In this document: one piece after another, positions 32,909-42,321 of the stretch
Layout: every line of letters starts with the position of its first letter
Numbering within the stretch: the first letter of the stretch is position 1
Source: JANQMX01 sp965247175
GTDB lineage: Bacteria > Pseudomonadota > Alphaproteobacteria > Kiloniellales > DSM-21159
DNA length: 64,000 bases
Direction of reading: 5' to 3'
NCBI GenBank assembly: GCA_965247175.1
Contig: OZ252006.1
Location: 4,526,001-4,590,000 of the forward strand
Notes under the pieces: model-generated
Databases searched by the model: none
Told to the model about the DNA's origin: nothing
Seen by the model: only the letters and a program-made list of their open reading frames with translations
Made by a program: the position numbers and the translations under genes

Positions 32909-34126
32909 CTATGCGTTTACCGCTCCATTGAGCCTGTCGAAGCCCTCGGCCAGATCCTCGATCAGATCATTGGGATTCTCCAGCCCGATGTGAAGGCGCA
33001 GGCAGGGGCTCTTGGATGTCCAAGGCACGGCGCTCCGATAGCCTTGCATGGGAATGAGACGCACCAAGCTCTCAAAGCCGCCCCAGCTGGCGCCGATACC
33101 GAAATACTTCAGGTGATCGACCATAGCGAAGACCGCAGGGTCCGACACCGGCTTGAGCAGCACGCCCATCAGCCCAGAGGCCCCAAGGAAGTCCCGTTGC
33201 CAAAGGGCATGGCCCGGGTCCTCGGGCAGGGCGGGGTACATCACCCGCTCGACCTCGGGCCGGCTCTGTAACCACCGGGCGACGCTCAGCGCATTCTCCT
33301 GGTGGCGGTTGAGGCGTACCTCCATGGTGCGCAGGCCACGCAGCGCGAGATAGACGTCGTCTGGTCCCGTCGAATAGCCGAGGTCTTGCACATTGCGGCG
33401 TACGGCACCGTCGGTCGCTTCGGTCGTGACCAAGACGCCCAGCATCGCGTCGGAGTGACCGACGATGTACTTTGTGCCTGCATAAATCGCGACGTCCACG
33501 CCGCGCTCGATTGCCGGAAAAAACAGCGGCGTCGCCCAGGTGTTATCCATCAAAAGGGGAACTCCGGCATCGCGGCAAACCGCGGAAAGCGCCGGAATGT
33601 CCTGGACCTCGAAGGTATAGGAACCAGGGGACTCGGCATAGACCAGCTTGGTGTTGGGGCGGAGTTGCCTGGCCAGATCATCGGCGGCAAGCAGCGGGTC
33701 GTAGAAGGTCGTTTCGACGCCCATCCGAGCGAGGAATCCGTTCGCGAGCGTGCGGGCCGGGCCGTAGACCGTGTCCGCCATCAGGAGGTGGTCCCCCTGA
33801 CCGACGAAAGCTGTCACGGCGGCAACGACGGCTGCGAGGCCCGAAGGCAGCACCATGCCGCGATGGCCGCCGTCCAGCGCGGCCATCGCATCTTCCAATG
33901 CAAAGTGAGTCGGCGTGCCGAAGCGACCATAGGTCACAGCGCCCTGTTCGTAGCGCCGCTGCGCGCCGGCCAGCATGTCCTCCATGGTCGGGTGAATGAT
34001 TGTGGAGGCGCGATAAACCGGCGGGTTGACGACACCATGCTCGGACAAAGGGTCGCGGCCAAGATGGGTCACACGGGTTTCGACACGCGGTTTGGCGCCG
34101 GGGGGGTGGTCAGGGGGCTGGCTCAT
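32909..34126 (-). CDS. metC: Cystathionine beta-lyase (PLP-dependent)
   Basis: A 405-residue Cys/Met-metabolism enzyme. The PLP lysine is Lys219 in YAGTKYIVGHSDAMLG, with LPSGLAAVVAA (94-104), NTWATP (195-200) and the C-terminal SLVRLI and LRLHIGLEN that bind substrate. The spacing and VNPPVYRASTI start fit alphaproteobacterial MetC rather than MetB or cystathionine gamma-lyase. It cleaves cystathionine to homocysteine, pyruvate and ammonia. It lies divergent from the aap amino-acid uptake operon, 225 bases apart. Confidence 0.88.
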   Translation of the reverse strand: MSQPPDHPPGAKPRVETRVTHLGRDPLSEHGVVNPPVYRASTIIHPTMEDMLAGAQRRYEQGAVTYGRFGTPTHFALEDAMAALDGGHRGMVLPSGLAAVVAAVTAFVGQGDHLLMADTVYGPARTLANGFLARMGVETTFYDPLLAADDLARQLRPNTKLVYAESPGSYTFEVQDIPALSAVCRDAGVPLLMDNTWATPLFFPAIERGVDVAIYAGTKYIVGHSDAMLGVLVTTEATDGAVRRNVQDLGYSTGPDDVYLALRGLRTMEVRLNRHQENALSVARWLQSRPEVERVMYPALPEDPGHALWQRDFLGASGLMGVLLKPVSDPAVFAMVDHLKYFGIGASWGGFESLVRLIPMQGYRSAVPWTSKSPCLRLHIGLENPNDLIEDLAEGFDRLNGAVNA

Positions 34127-34351
34127 CTCGCTTAGGCTGTTTCCTGGGAATAATGGCCGATCACTGACATTGGCGTGAAGAAAGCAGAAGGGGCAAGCCC
34201 AGCAGCGGTCTGGCCGGTTGCTTTTGCGTCCAGAATGTTACACAGTTCCGCCATGGTCTGGACACGCGGACCAAGGTGCCGCTGGGTGGATTTGGTGCGT
34301 GTTTCGTCCATCTAACGAAGGATAATCCAACAACACAGGGAAGCTTGGATC

Positions 34352-35371
34352 ATGCGTTTGACCACTATTCTGGCCACCGCGGCTGCGGTGGCGACTGTGT
34401 CGGCAGGGGTCGCTGCCGCCGATACGCTTGACGACGTCAAGGCCCGTGGCTCGCTGAGCTGCGGCGTGACCACCGGCCTCGCCGGTTTCGCCGCACCGAA
34501 CGATCAGGGCCGCTGGGAGGGGCTCGACGTCGATATGTGCCGCGCGGTTGCCGTCGCCATCTTCAACGACCCGGACGCCGTGACCTTCACGCCGACCACC
34601 GGTAAGGACCGCTTCACGGTTCTGCAGTCGGGCGAGATCGACATGCTGGCCCGCAACACCACCTGGACCTTTAGCCGCGACGTCAATCTCGGCTTCGAGT
34701 TCCTGGGCGTGAACTACTACGACGGCCAGGGCTTCATGGTCCGCAAGGACTTGGGCGTCAATTCGGCCAAAGAACTCGACGGCGCCGCGGTCTGCATCCA
34801 GACCGGCACGACCACCGAGCTGAACCTCGCCGACTTCTTCCGTGCCAACAACATGACCTTCGAGCCTGTTGTTGTTGAGACGGGCGACCAAGCCCGTCAG
34901 GCCTACGAAGCCGGACGTTGCGACGTCTACACCACCGACGCATCGGGCCTCGCTGCCCAACGCGCTGGCATGAGCGACCCGAGCGCTCACAAGATCCTTC
35001 CGGAGATCATCTCCAAGGAGCCTCTGGGTCCGCTGGTTCGCCATGGCGACCATCAGTGGGGTGACGTTGTCCGCTGGACTCTCAACGCCATGATCACTGC
35101 CGAAGAGCTCGGCGTGACCTCGGCCAATGTTGAAGAGCAGGCCGCCAACCCCTCAAGCCCTGAGGTGGCGCGTCTTCTCGGTGTTGAAGGCGATCTGGGC
35201 GAGCAGCTCGGCCTGTCGGGCGATTGGGCCAAGAACGTCATCGCACGCATCGGCAACTACAGTGAAAGCTTCGAGCGCAACATCGGTGTCAACACGCCGA
35301 TCGGCTTGGAGCGTGGCCTCAACGCGCTGTGGCGCGACGGCGGCATCCTCTACACGCCGCCGTTCCGCTGA
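34352..35371 (+). CDS. aapJ: AapJ, general L-amino-acid-binding protein
   Basis: A 339-residue periplasmic binding protein with a Sec signal peptide (cleavage about residue 23, GVAA-ADT). The text TLDDVKARGSLSCGVTTGLA, DVDMCRAVAVAIF, VNYYDGQGFMVRK and GLERGLNALWRDGGILYTPP is that of AapJ from Rhizobium-type Aap systems, which import many L-amino acids. It heads the aap operon. A strong hairpin at 35402 separates it from aapQ, which would keep binding-protein mRNA in excess over the membrane genes. Confidence 0.93.
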   Translation: MRLTTILATAAAVATVSAGVAAADTLDDVKARGSLSCGVTTGLAGFAAPNDQGRWEGLDVDMCRAVAVAIFNDPDAVTFTPTTGKDRFTVLQSGEIDMLARNTTWTFSRDVNLGFEFLGVNYYDGQGFMVRKDLGVNSAKELDGAAVCIQTGTTTELNLADFFRANNMTFEPVVVETGDQARQAYEAGRCDVYTTDASGLAAQRAGMSDPSAHKILPEIISKEPLGPLVRHGDHQWGDVVRWTLNAMITAEELGVTSANVEEQAANPSSPEVARLLGVEGDLGEQLGLSGDWAKNVIARIGNYSESFERNIGVNTPIGLERGLNALWRDGGILYTPPFR

Positions 35372-35401
35372 GCCGATTAACGGGCTGAACTGTTAAGAGT
35401 T

Positions 35402-35454
35402 AAGGGCGTCCCTCCCCGCGCGACCTCGCGGCGGCGGGGCGCCCTTCCTCTTTT
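35402..35454 (+). terminator. Intercistronic hairpin with T-run between aapJ and aapQ
   Basis: AAGGGCG (35402-35408) pairs with CGCCCTT (35440-35446), with more pairing inside (CCCCGC/GCGGGG), followed by CCTCTTTT. It is probably a partial terminator or mRNA 3' stabiliser, a common arrangement after ABC binding-protein genes. Confidence 0.65.
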
Positions 35455-35599
35455 CCGGCCCGGCAAACTCTCCCGGTAAGGCGGTTGAGGACAAGGCTCT
35501 AAGACCTGTCTTTGACAACCGTATCGGTAGTACGGGGCGGTCGGCGGCCGTCTGGCCTCCCAGTGGGAGTCCAGCGCGGGGGAGACCCGAGGAGGGGAC

Positions 35600-36781
35600 A
35601 TGGCCACTGAAACTATTGCAACGCCACGGCGCAGCTCGCTGTGGACCGATCAGAAGTTCCGTTCGATCTTCTTTCAGGCGCTGACGATCGGCATTCTCGG
35701 ATTCGCGATCGCTTACATCGCGCACAACACCGCGACGAACCTGGAGAATCGAGGCATCGCCTCGGGCTTCGGCTTTCTGTCCAATACCGCGGGCTACGAG
35801 CTCGAAAATACTCTTATCCCATACGACTCTACCGACACGCATTTCCGCGCTTTCCTGGTCGGTCTGACCGGAACGCTCTTTGTTGCATTCTTCGGCTGTA
35901 TCGTCGCCACTGTCTTCGGTTTCATCCTCGGCGTGCTGCGGCTATCGCACAACTTCCTGATCAACCGGGTCGCCTATACCTATGTCGAGATCGTCCGCAA
36001 CGTTCCGCTGTTGCTACAGATCTTCGTTTGGTGGGCCATCCTGCTCGCCTTGCCGGTGGTGCGGGAGAGCTTCTATCTCGGCTCCGGCATGTACTTCTAC
36101 AACGGCGGTTTGAAAGCGCCGTCGCCGATCTTTGGCGATCTCTTCTGGATGACGCCGGCCGCACTCTTGGTTGCTATCGGCGCTGCTATTGGCGTCGGGC
36201 GCTGGGCGAAGAAGAGACAAGATGCGACCGGGCAGACCTTCCCGGCCTTCTGGACCGGCCTTGGCTTGATCTTCGCGCTGCCTGTCATGACCTTTTTTGC
36301 CACCGGCGCGCCTCTGGAGTGGGAATTGCCGACTCTCGGTCGCTTCCGCTTCTCCGGCGGCCTCGCCATCACCGACATGTTCTTGGCGCTTCTTATCGCG
36401 CTCGCGGCCTATACAGCCGCCTTCATCGCGGAAATCGTGCGGGCCGGCATTATGGCGGTCAACAAGGGCCAGACGGAGGCGGCCTACGCGCTTGGCCTCA
36501 AGCCGAGCTGGACCCTTCGCCTGGTGGTCATTCCCCAGGCGCTGCGCGTCATCGTGCCGCCACTGACCAGCCAGTACCTGAACCTGACGAAGAACTCGTC
36601 GCTTGGCGCATTCATTGGCTATCCGGAGCTGGTCGCCACCATCGGCGGCATCACCCTCAACCAAACCGGCCAGGCGGTGGAGTGTATCCTCATCACCATG
36701 GCGGTCTATCTCACCATCTCGCTGTCGATCTCGGCCTTCATGAACTGGTACAACCGCAGCATTGCGCTGGTGGAGCGCTGA
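35600..36781 (+). CDS. aapQ: AapQ, amino-acid ABC transporter permease
   Basis: A 393-residue inner-membrane permease with a GAGGGGAC site before ATG 35600. An N-terminal helix (FQALTIGILGFAIAYIA), a periplasmic loop, and the HisMQ-type core are present. The EAA loop reads GQTEAAYALGLKPSWTLRLV, then VIPQALRVIVPP, for contact with AapP. It is 3 bases from aapM. It pairs with AapM in the Aap channel. Confidence 0.93.
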   Translation: MATETIATPRRSSLWTDQKFRSIFFQALTIGILGFAIAYIAHNTATNLENRGIASGFGFLSNTAGYELENTLIPYDSTDTHFRAFLVGLTGTLFVAFFGCIVATVFGFILGVLRLSHNFLINRVAYTYVEIVRNVPLLLQIFVWWAILLALPVVRESFYLGSGMYFYNGGLKAPSPIFGDLFWMTPAALLVAIGAAIGVGRWAKKRQDATGQTFPAFWTGLGLIFALPVMTFFATGAPLEWELPTLGRFRFSGGLAITDMFLALLIALAAYTAAFIAEIVRAGIMAVNKGQTEAAYALGLKPSWTLRLVVIPQALRVIVPPLTSQYLNLTKNSSLGAFIGYPELVATIGGITLNQTGQAVECILITMAVYLTISLSISAFMNWYNRSIALVER

Positions 36782-36784
36782 GCC

Positions 36785-38434
36785 ATGTCGATCGAAGACA
36801 CGAGAGAAGGCAACCCGGCCCACCCGGCCGGTCAGCACCCGGACCTACCGCCGCCTGCGGGCACCACGGGCACGATTGGCTGGCTCCGCGAGAACCTCTT
36901 CGCCGGTCCCATCAACACCATCGGCACCGTTATCACGCTTGTCGTGCTCTACATGTTGCTGGTGCCGCTCATCCAGTGGTCCATAACCGATGCGGTGATC
37001 AGCGGTAGTGATCGGCACGGTTGCGACATCGGGCGCTTTGCCGCCAACATCGGCAACGCCTATGACGATTTCAGTCGTGACAACCTGGCGCTGGATCCAA
37101 ATCAAGAGGGATTAGATCCGGAGACCGCCCGGCTTTGGGCAGCGCGCCAGAAGAGAGCTGAGGTCGACCTTACGACCGTCGGCTCCATGCTCGGCAACTT
37201 CGACAACACCTATCAGATTATGGTGCGCGAGGGGACGGTGCCGGCGGACTTGCTGGCGATCGTCGACCAAGTGCGCCCGCTCGAGCTGCAGCCGGCCCTT
37301 CTGCAGGCCATTCAGGAACAGGACCTGCCGGCCGTCGACAACATCGTCAACGAACTCCAGCCGTTGATCTCCTGGGGTCAGGGGCGCGACGGCGCCTGCT
37401 GGGTGGTGATCAAAGAGCGGGTGCTCATCTTCATGATGGGCTTCTACCCGCGGGATGAAGCCTGGCGGCTTATCGTGGCGGCGGTGTTGCTCGTCGGGGC
37501 GGTGGCGCCGCTGCTGTTCGACAAGATGCCCTATCGGAAGCAGTTGCTCTTCGTGACGGCGACCTTCCCGCTGACCGGCTTCTGGTTCGTTGTCGGCGAC
37601 TTCCCGACGATGATCTACTGCTGGATCGCTTTCGCCATCTACTGGCTGGATCCGAACCGAATACGCGGGCCGACGATTGCCGCAGCCTTGGTTCTGCTGA
37701 ACCTGATCTACTACTTCGGGCTTTCGGACAGCAACGATCTGCTCTCGACGATCATCGGTCTGAAGTTCCTCGACTTCCGCTATGTCCCGACGGGCGAGTG
37801 GGGCGGCCTTCTGGCCACCATGGTCAACGGCGTGGTCGGTATCACCGCGTCACTGCCGATTGGTATCGTGCTGGCACTCGGCCGACGCTCAAACATGCCG
37901 ATCATCCGGGCGCTCTGTACGGCCTTCATCGAGGCTGTCCGCGGCGTGCCGCTGATCACGGTGCTGTTCATGGCGGCCTTGATGCTGCCGCTGTTCCTGC
38001 CGGAGGGCGTGAGCTTCGATAAGTTCCTGCGCGCTCTGATCGGCGTGGCGCTCTTCTCTTCGGCCTATATGGCCGAGGTGGTGCGTGGTGGCCTGCAGGC
38101 CATTCCCAAGGGGCAGTACGAAGCGGCGGAGGCCATGGGGCTGACCTATTGGCGCAGCATGCGGCTCATCGTTTTGCCGCAGGCACTGAAGATCCAGATC
38201 CCGGCGATCGTCAATACCTTCATCGGTCTCTACAAGGATACGACCCTGCTCAGCATCATCGGCATCCTCGATGTGCTGCTGGTCGCCACGCAGACCAACA
38301 CGCGCGGCGATTGGGTGGGCTTCTCCTCGGAGACCTATTTCTTTGCGGGCTTCATTTTCGTCGTCTTCTGCTTCGGAATGTCCCGCTATTCGATCTTCCT
38401 TGAACGCAAGCTGCATACCGGACACCGGTCTTAG
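36785..38434 (+). CDS. aapM: AapM, amino-acid ABC transporter permease with large insertion
   Basis: A 549-residue permease, far longer than the usual 380-430. After the first helix (about 46-68) comes an extra, hydrophilic region of about 125 residues (roughly 76-200: GCDIGRFAANIGNAYDDFSR ... LQPLISWGQGRDG) before the family text GACWVVIKERV resumes. It should face the periplasm. The C-terminal core is normal, with EAA loop KGQYEAAEAMGLTYWRSMRL and IPAIVNTFIGLYKDTTLL. The reading frame is intact with normal codon use, so this is a domain insertion, not a frameshift. Confidence 0.9.
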   Translation: MSIEDTREGNPAHPAGQHPDLPPPAGTTGTIGWLRENLFAGPINTIGTVITLVVLYMLLVPLIQWSITDAVISGSDRHGCDIGRFAANIGNAYDDFSRDNLALDPNQEGLDPETARLWAARQKRAEVDLTTVGSMLGNFDNTYQIMVREGTVPADLLAIVDQVRPLELQPALLQAIQEQDLPAVDNIVNELQPLISWGQGRDGACWVVIKERVLIFMMGFYPRDEAWRLIVAAVLLVGAVAPLLFDKMPYRKQLLFVTATFPLTGFWFVVGDFPTMIYCWIAFAIYWLDPNRIRGPTIAAALVLLNLIYYFGLSDSNDLLSTIIGLKFLDFRYVPTGEWGGLLATMVNGVVGITASLPIGIVLALGRRSNMPIIRALCTAFIEAVRGVPLITVLFMAALMLPLFLPEGVSFDKFLRALIGVALFSSAYMAEVVRGGLQAIPKGQYEAAEAMGLTYWRSMRLIVLPQALKIQIPAIVNTFIGLYKDTTLLSIIGILDVLLVATQTNTRGDWVGFSSETYFFAGFIFVVFCFGMSRYSIFLERKLHTGHRS

Positions 38435-38469
38435 CGGGGGCGCCCAGGTAAGGGCTAAGGAGAAAATAC

Positions 38470-39258
38470 ATGGAAGAAATGGAAAATGTCGTTGTTGATC
38501 GCAGCCACATGCAGATCAGCGAAGAGATCGCGATTCAGATCCAAGCCATGCACAAGTGGTTCGGCGAGTTCCATGTGCTGAAAGACATCAACCTGACGGT
38601 CAACCGCGGTGAACGCATCGTCATCTGCGGCCCGTCGGGGTCCGGCAAGTCGACACTCATTCGCTGCATCAACCGGCTGGAAGAGCATCAGCGCGGCGAA
38701 ATTGTCGTCAACGACGTGGAATTGACCGACGACCTCAAGAATATCGCCGAAGTGCGCAGCGAGGTCGGCATGGTGTTCCAGCACTTCAACCTCTTTCCCC
38801 ATCTGACAGTGCTGGAGAACTGCACCCTGGCGCCCATCTGGGTCCGTCGGATGCCGAAGGCGGAGGCCGAGGACATCGCGATGCAGTACCTGGAGCGGGT
38901 GAAGATCCCGGAACAGGCGCTGAAGTACCCGGGGCAGCTCTCGGGCGGTCAGCAACAGCGCGTGGCGATCGCCCGGTCGCTTTGCATGAGCCCGCGTATC
39001 ATGTTGTTCGACGAGCCGACCTCGGCCCTCGACCCGGAGATGATCGCCGAGGTACTCGACGTGATGGTTGGCCTGGCCGAAAGCGGCATGACTATGCTCT
39101 GCGTCACCCATGAGATGGGTTTCGCCCGCAAAGTGGCGAACCGTGTGATCTTCATGGACGGTGGCGAGATCATCGAGCAGAACGAGCCGGAAGAGTTCTT
39201 CACCAATCCCAAATCGGATCGCACCAAGCTCTTCCTCAGCCAGATCCTGCATCATTGA
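38470..39258 (+). CDS. aapP: AapP, amino-acid ABC transporter ATPase
   Basis: A 262-residue ATPase with an AAGGAGAAAA site. Walker A GPSGSGKST, Q-loop VFQHFNLFPHLT, signature LSGGQQQR, Walker B IMLFDEPTSALD and switch His in VTHEMGF are all present. It closely fits polar-amino-acid importers (GlnQ/AapP). It powers AapQM and may also serve the second binding protein encoded just downstream. Confidence 0.95.
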   Translation: MEEMENVVVDRSHMQISEEIAIQIQAMHKWFGEFHVLKDINLTVNRGERIVICGPSGSGKSTLIRCINRLEEHQRGEIVVNDVELTDDLKNIAEVRSEVGMVFQHFNLFPHLTVLENCTLAPIWVRRMPKAEAEDIAMQYLERVKIPEQALKYPGQLSGGQQQRVAIARSLCMSPRIMLFDEPTSALDPEMIAEVLDVMVGLAESGMTMLCVTHEMGFARKVANRVIFMDGGEIIEQNEPEEFFTNPKSDRTKLFLSQILHH

Positions 39259-39298
39259 GCAGCGCAGTTGCTAGGGCCGGGCGGTGGGTCCGGCAGCC

Positions 39299-40324
39299 AT
39301 GGCACAGCCTACCGGGGCAGGCGCTCTCTTAGTCGCAGTGGCCGTTGTGGTCGGCCTCTTGCTGTCGACTGCGCCCCGCGCCGAGGCCGAGCGCCTGGAT
39401 ACCATCTTGACCCGCGGTTCGCTGATCTGCGGGGTGGTTGAAAGCGGGCCGGGGTTGGCCGAGCAGTCCGGTGAAAGCGAGGTCTGGCGCGGCTTCGATA
39501 TTGATGTCTGCGCGGCCATTGCCGCCGCTATGGTCGGGGACGTAAAAGCCGTCGAAATTGTCGCGCTCGCTCCCAATGCCGCGACGTCTGCCTTGGAAGA
39601 GGGCCAGGTCGATCTTCTGGTCCGTGCCGTGCCGCGTGGGCTTAGGCAGCGGCTCCAGGCAGAGTTGTTGTTCACCGCGCAGGGCCTGATGGTTCGCCGA
39701 GGCAGCGGTCCGCGCAATTTGGCTGGCCTTGGCGGGCAGGCCGTCTGCGTCCAGAACGGAGAGACGCGGCAGCGGCTGACCGCCTATCTCGCCCGCAGCG
39801 AGCCACCAGCCCAGGTCTTCGGCTTTCCGAGCCTGAAGCAGGCGACGCTCAGCTTCATCGGTGGGGCCTGCGCTGCCGTGTCGGGCCCGCGCATCGAGCT
39901 GGCCCTGATCAGGCGGGAACTGGAGCAGACCCCTCGCTCCTTCGAACTGATCGGAGAGCTGATGGACCTGGCACCCAGCGGTCCCATCGTGGCGCCAGGC
40001 CAAGAACGTCTCGGCCAGGCGGTACGCTGGATAGTCTTTGCCCTCTTGGAAGCCGAACGCTTGGGCGTTACCCGCCGCAGCTTGGCTAACGACGATGTCG
40101 CACAGCATGAGAATCCAGCCGTTGCGCGCCTGCTTGGCGCCGGGGGGCATCTCGATGCGCTCGGTCTGCCGGACGGTTGGAGCCGCCGCGCCATCGCGGC
40201 CGTTGGCAACTACAAGGAAGTCTACGACCGCCACCTGGGGACCTTGTCACCCCTGCGTCTGGAGCGTGGCCCCAACGCCCTACAAGAGGATGGCGGCCTG
40301 CTGCTCCTGCCTTCGATGCAGTAG
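39299..40324 (+). CDS. Second, diverged AapJ-like binding protein
   Basis: About 341 residues from ATG 39299 (GTG 39284 is possible), with a hydrophobic signal segment ending APRAEA. It aligns with AapJ from start (LDTILTRGSLICGVVESGPG against LDDVKARGSLSCGVTTGLA) to end (LRLERGPNALQEDGGLLLLP against LERGLNALWRDGGILYTPPF), with RGFDIDVCAAIAAAM in between. It lies 40 bases after aapP as a fifth operon gene. Central ligand residues differ strongly, so it likely binds another ligand or has lost transport duty. Confidence 0.8.
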   Translation: MAQPTGAGALLVAVAVVVGLLLSTAPRAEAERLDTILTRGSLICGVVESGPGLAEQSGESEVWRGFDIDVCAAIAAAMVGDVKAVEIVALAPNAATSALEEGQVDLLVRAVPRGLRQRLQAELLFTAQGLMVRRGSGPRNLAGLGGQAVCVQNGETRQRLTAYLARSEPPAQVFGFPSLKQATLSFIGGACAAVSGPRIELALIRRELEQTPRSFELIGELMDLAPSGPIVAPGQERLGQAVRWIVFALLEAERLGVTRRSLANDDVAQHENPAVARLLGAGGHLDALGLPDGWSRRAIAAVGNYKEVYDRHLGTLSPLRLERGPNALQEDGGLLLLPSMQ

Positions 40325-40330
40325 AAGGGG

Positions 40331-41371
40331 TCAGCGCTTCCCGGCATCCGAAGGGAGAAGGCCGGTGAGGCGGGGATCGTCGATCTCGATCTCCTTGCGC
40401 TCGTAGGGCACGAAGCCGAAACGCTGGTAAAGCGGTAGCGCACTGTGATGATCGAGGGTGCAGGTGTTGACCGTCAGGCGCTCCGTGCCGTCGGTCCAGG
40501 CGAGATCGATGGCCGAGGCCAAAAGGTATTGCCCCAGACCGCGGCCGATGTACTCCGGGATGAGGCCGAAGAAGGCCAGGTCCACCGTCGGCAGGTCGCG
40601 CCTGTCGATCTCGACAAAGCCCGCTGGCGCGCCCTCAACGTAGAGCACGTACACTTCGACCGCCTGGTCGTGAACGATCGCGGCCAGGGCGTCATCGCTC
40701 ATGGCACGGCGCTCGTACCAAATCCAGGGCTCGCCGACGGTGTTATAGAGGTAGCGGTAAAAGGAAATCGTCGGCCAGCGCGCGCGGATCAGCGCCGTTG
40801 CCGTGTTGATGGGCGGCCGGACGTGGGCCAGGTTGGGGCGCTCGCGCATCTCGAGGTAGGTGATGGTGACCGCAAGCTTGCCGGCTTCCTGCCGCTCGGC
40901 GTTGTCATCGTGATCTTCAGGTGGCGTGCCGCGGTCGATCAGCCAGCGTTGGCGCAGGACGCAGGGGTTGAGCTCGTAGCCGATCGCCTCGTAGAAGCCC
41001 AGTGCCTCTTGGTTGGTCTGTCGGATCATCAGCTGCACCTTGGGAATGCCGTGCTCCCTCAGCCAGTCCTCGCTCGCCTCGACCAACGCACGGGCAAGCC
41101 CCTGGCCGCGCGCTTCTGGAGAAGTCGCGAGATAGTACAGCCACCCTCGGTGTCCGTCGTGGCCGACACAGATCGAGCCGGCAACCTGCCCTTCATGAAG
41201 TGCGACCAGAACAGCGCTGTTGTCCTTCGCAAGGAAGAGATCCAGGTCGCTGTCCGGATTGTTGTACCAGCGGGTCAAGCCGCAGTCGCGCCACAGCGCG
41301 ATCATGGCCTCCCGGTGCTCCGGGGCGAAGGGGGTAATCTGTGCGTCCATGGTGCGGTGGTCTCGGCTCAC
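40331..41371 (-). CDS. Double GNAT acetyltransferase (YpeA-like plus second GNAT)
   Basis: A 346-residue protein. Residues about 8-150 match YpeA-type GNATs: IALWRDCGLTRWYNNPDSDL, HRGWLYYLATSPEARGQGLA (acetyl-CoA loop). Residues about 170-335 form a second GNAT with AFFGLIPEYIGRGLGQYLL. Its GTG start (41371) overlaps the SseA stop; an ATG at 41350 is also possible. Both acetyl-CoA loops look intact. The two domains may act on one substrate in turn. Substrates unknown. Confidence 0.82.
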   Translation of the reverse strand: MSRDHRTMDAQITPFAPEHREAMIALWRDCGLTRWYNNPDSDLDLFLAKDNSAVLVALHEGQVAGSICVGHDGHRGWLYYLATSPEARGQGLARALVEASEDWLREHGIPKVQLMIRQTNQEALGFYEAIGYELNPCVLRQRWLIDRGTPPEDHDDNAERQEAGKLAVTITYLEMRERPNLAHVRPPINTATALIRARWPTISFYRYLYNTVGEPWIWYERRAMSDDALAAIVHDQAVEVYVLYVEGAPAGFVEIDRRDLPTVDLAFFGLIPEYIGRGLGQYLLASAIDLAWTDGTERLTVNTCTLDHHSALPLYQRFGFVPYERKEIEIDDPRLTGLLPSDAGKR

Positions 41372-42222
41372 TCCGAGCCTGTGGCGATGGGCGTATCGCC
41401 GGGCCGACCCCAGTCGGACCAGGAGCCGTCATAGAGCGCGTGATCGCGGTGACCGGTCAGCTCGAGCGCAAGGCTCAGAATGGCGGCCGTCACGCCGGAG
41501 CCGCAGGTCGTCACCACCGGCTTGCCGTAGTCGACCCCGGCTTCGGTCAGCTTGGTTTTGAGCTGATCGCGGGGCAGCAGGGTGCCGTTCTCCGGGTCGA
41601 ACAGGCTGCTGTAGGGCAAGCTGCGGCTGCCGGGGATGTGCCCGGAACGCAGGCCCGCTCGGGGCTCCTCGCCCTCGCCGCGGAAGCGCTCGCCTGAGCG
41701 CGCGTCGAGCACCAGCTCGCGGCCGTTGGTCAGATTGCGCTGAATCTGCGAGCGATCCCGCACAACAAGGTCGTTGAGCCGCGCGGTGAAGTGCCGCTCA
41801 CGCGGCAGGCCGGGGTGATCGTCGAGCGGGCGCCCTTCCGCTTTCCATTTTGGCAAGCCGCCGTCTAGCACGGCCACGTCCTTATGACCGAAGGCGCGGA
41901 AGGTCCACCAGACGCGAGGCGCCGAGAACATGCCCTGGCGGTCATAGACGACGATGCGGTTGCCATCGCCAAGGCCCAGCTTGCGCACCCGGCTGGAGAA
42001 CTTCACCGGATCTGGCAGCATGTGGGGCAGGTCAGAGCTTTCGTCGGCGATATCGTCGATGTCGAAGAAGACGGCGCCTGGGATGTGCTCTTGAGTGTAC
42101 TCGGCCTTGGCGTCGCGTGGGTCGCCGGGCAGATAATAGGTCGCATCGACCACGCGCACGTCGGGCGCCGACAGATGCTTGGCCAGCCACTCGGTCGATA
42201 CCAGGCCGCTGTTGTCCTCCAC
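41368..42222 (-). CDS. sseA: 3-mercaptopyruvate sulfurtransferase
   Basis: A 284-residue two-domain rhodanese. The active-site Cys240 sits in CGSGVTA, the loop that marks mercaptopyruvate over thiosulfate sulfurtransferases. The N-domain has the inactive rhodanese repeat with VVDATYYLPGDPRDA and HIPGAVFFDID. It moves sulfur from 3-mercaptopyruvate to cyanide, thiols or proteins. It belongs to a minus-strand group with CysK and AlaX upstream and overlaps the GNAT gene, pointing to cysteine breakdown or sulfur relay. Confidence 0.92.
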   Translation of the reverse strand: MEDNSGLVSTEWLAKHLSAPDVRVVDATYYLPGDPRDAKAEYTQEHIPGAVFFDIDDIADESSDLPHMLPDPVKFSSRVRKLGLGDGNRIVVYDRQGMFSAPRVWWTFRAFGHKDVAVLDGGLPKWKAEGRPLDDHPGLPRERHFTARLNDLVVRDRSQIQRNLTNGRELVLDARSGERFRGEGEEPRAGLRSGHIPGSRSLPYSSLFDPENGTLLPRDQLKTKLTEAGVDYGKPVVTTCGSGVTAAILSLALELTGHRDHALYDGSWSDWGRPGDTPIATGSE

Positions 42223-42321
42223 TGCTCGTCCTCCGCTCTTCTCGGCTTGGGGGTAACCTTGGGGGAAGTGCCCTTAGGCAACAAGATGGTTGCCGTGGAA
42301 TAGCCGAAGTGGGCCTGGCTG

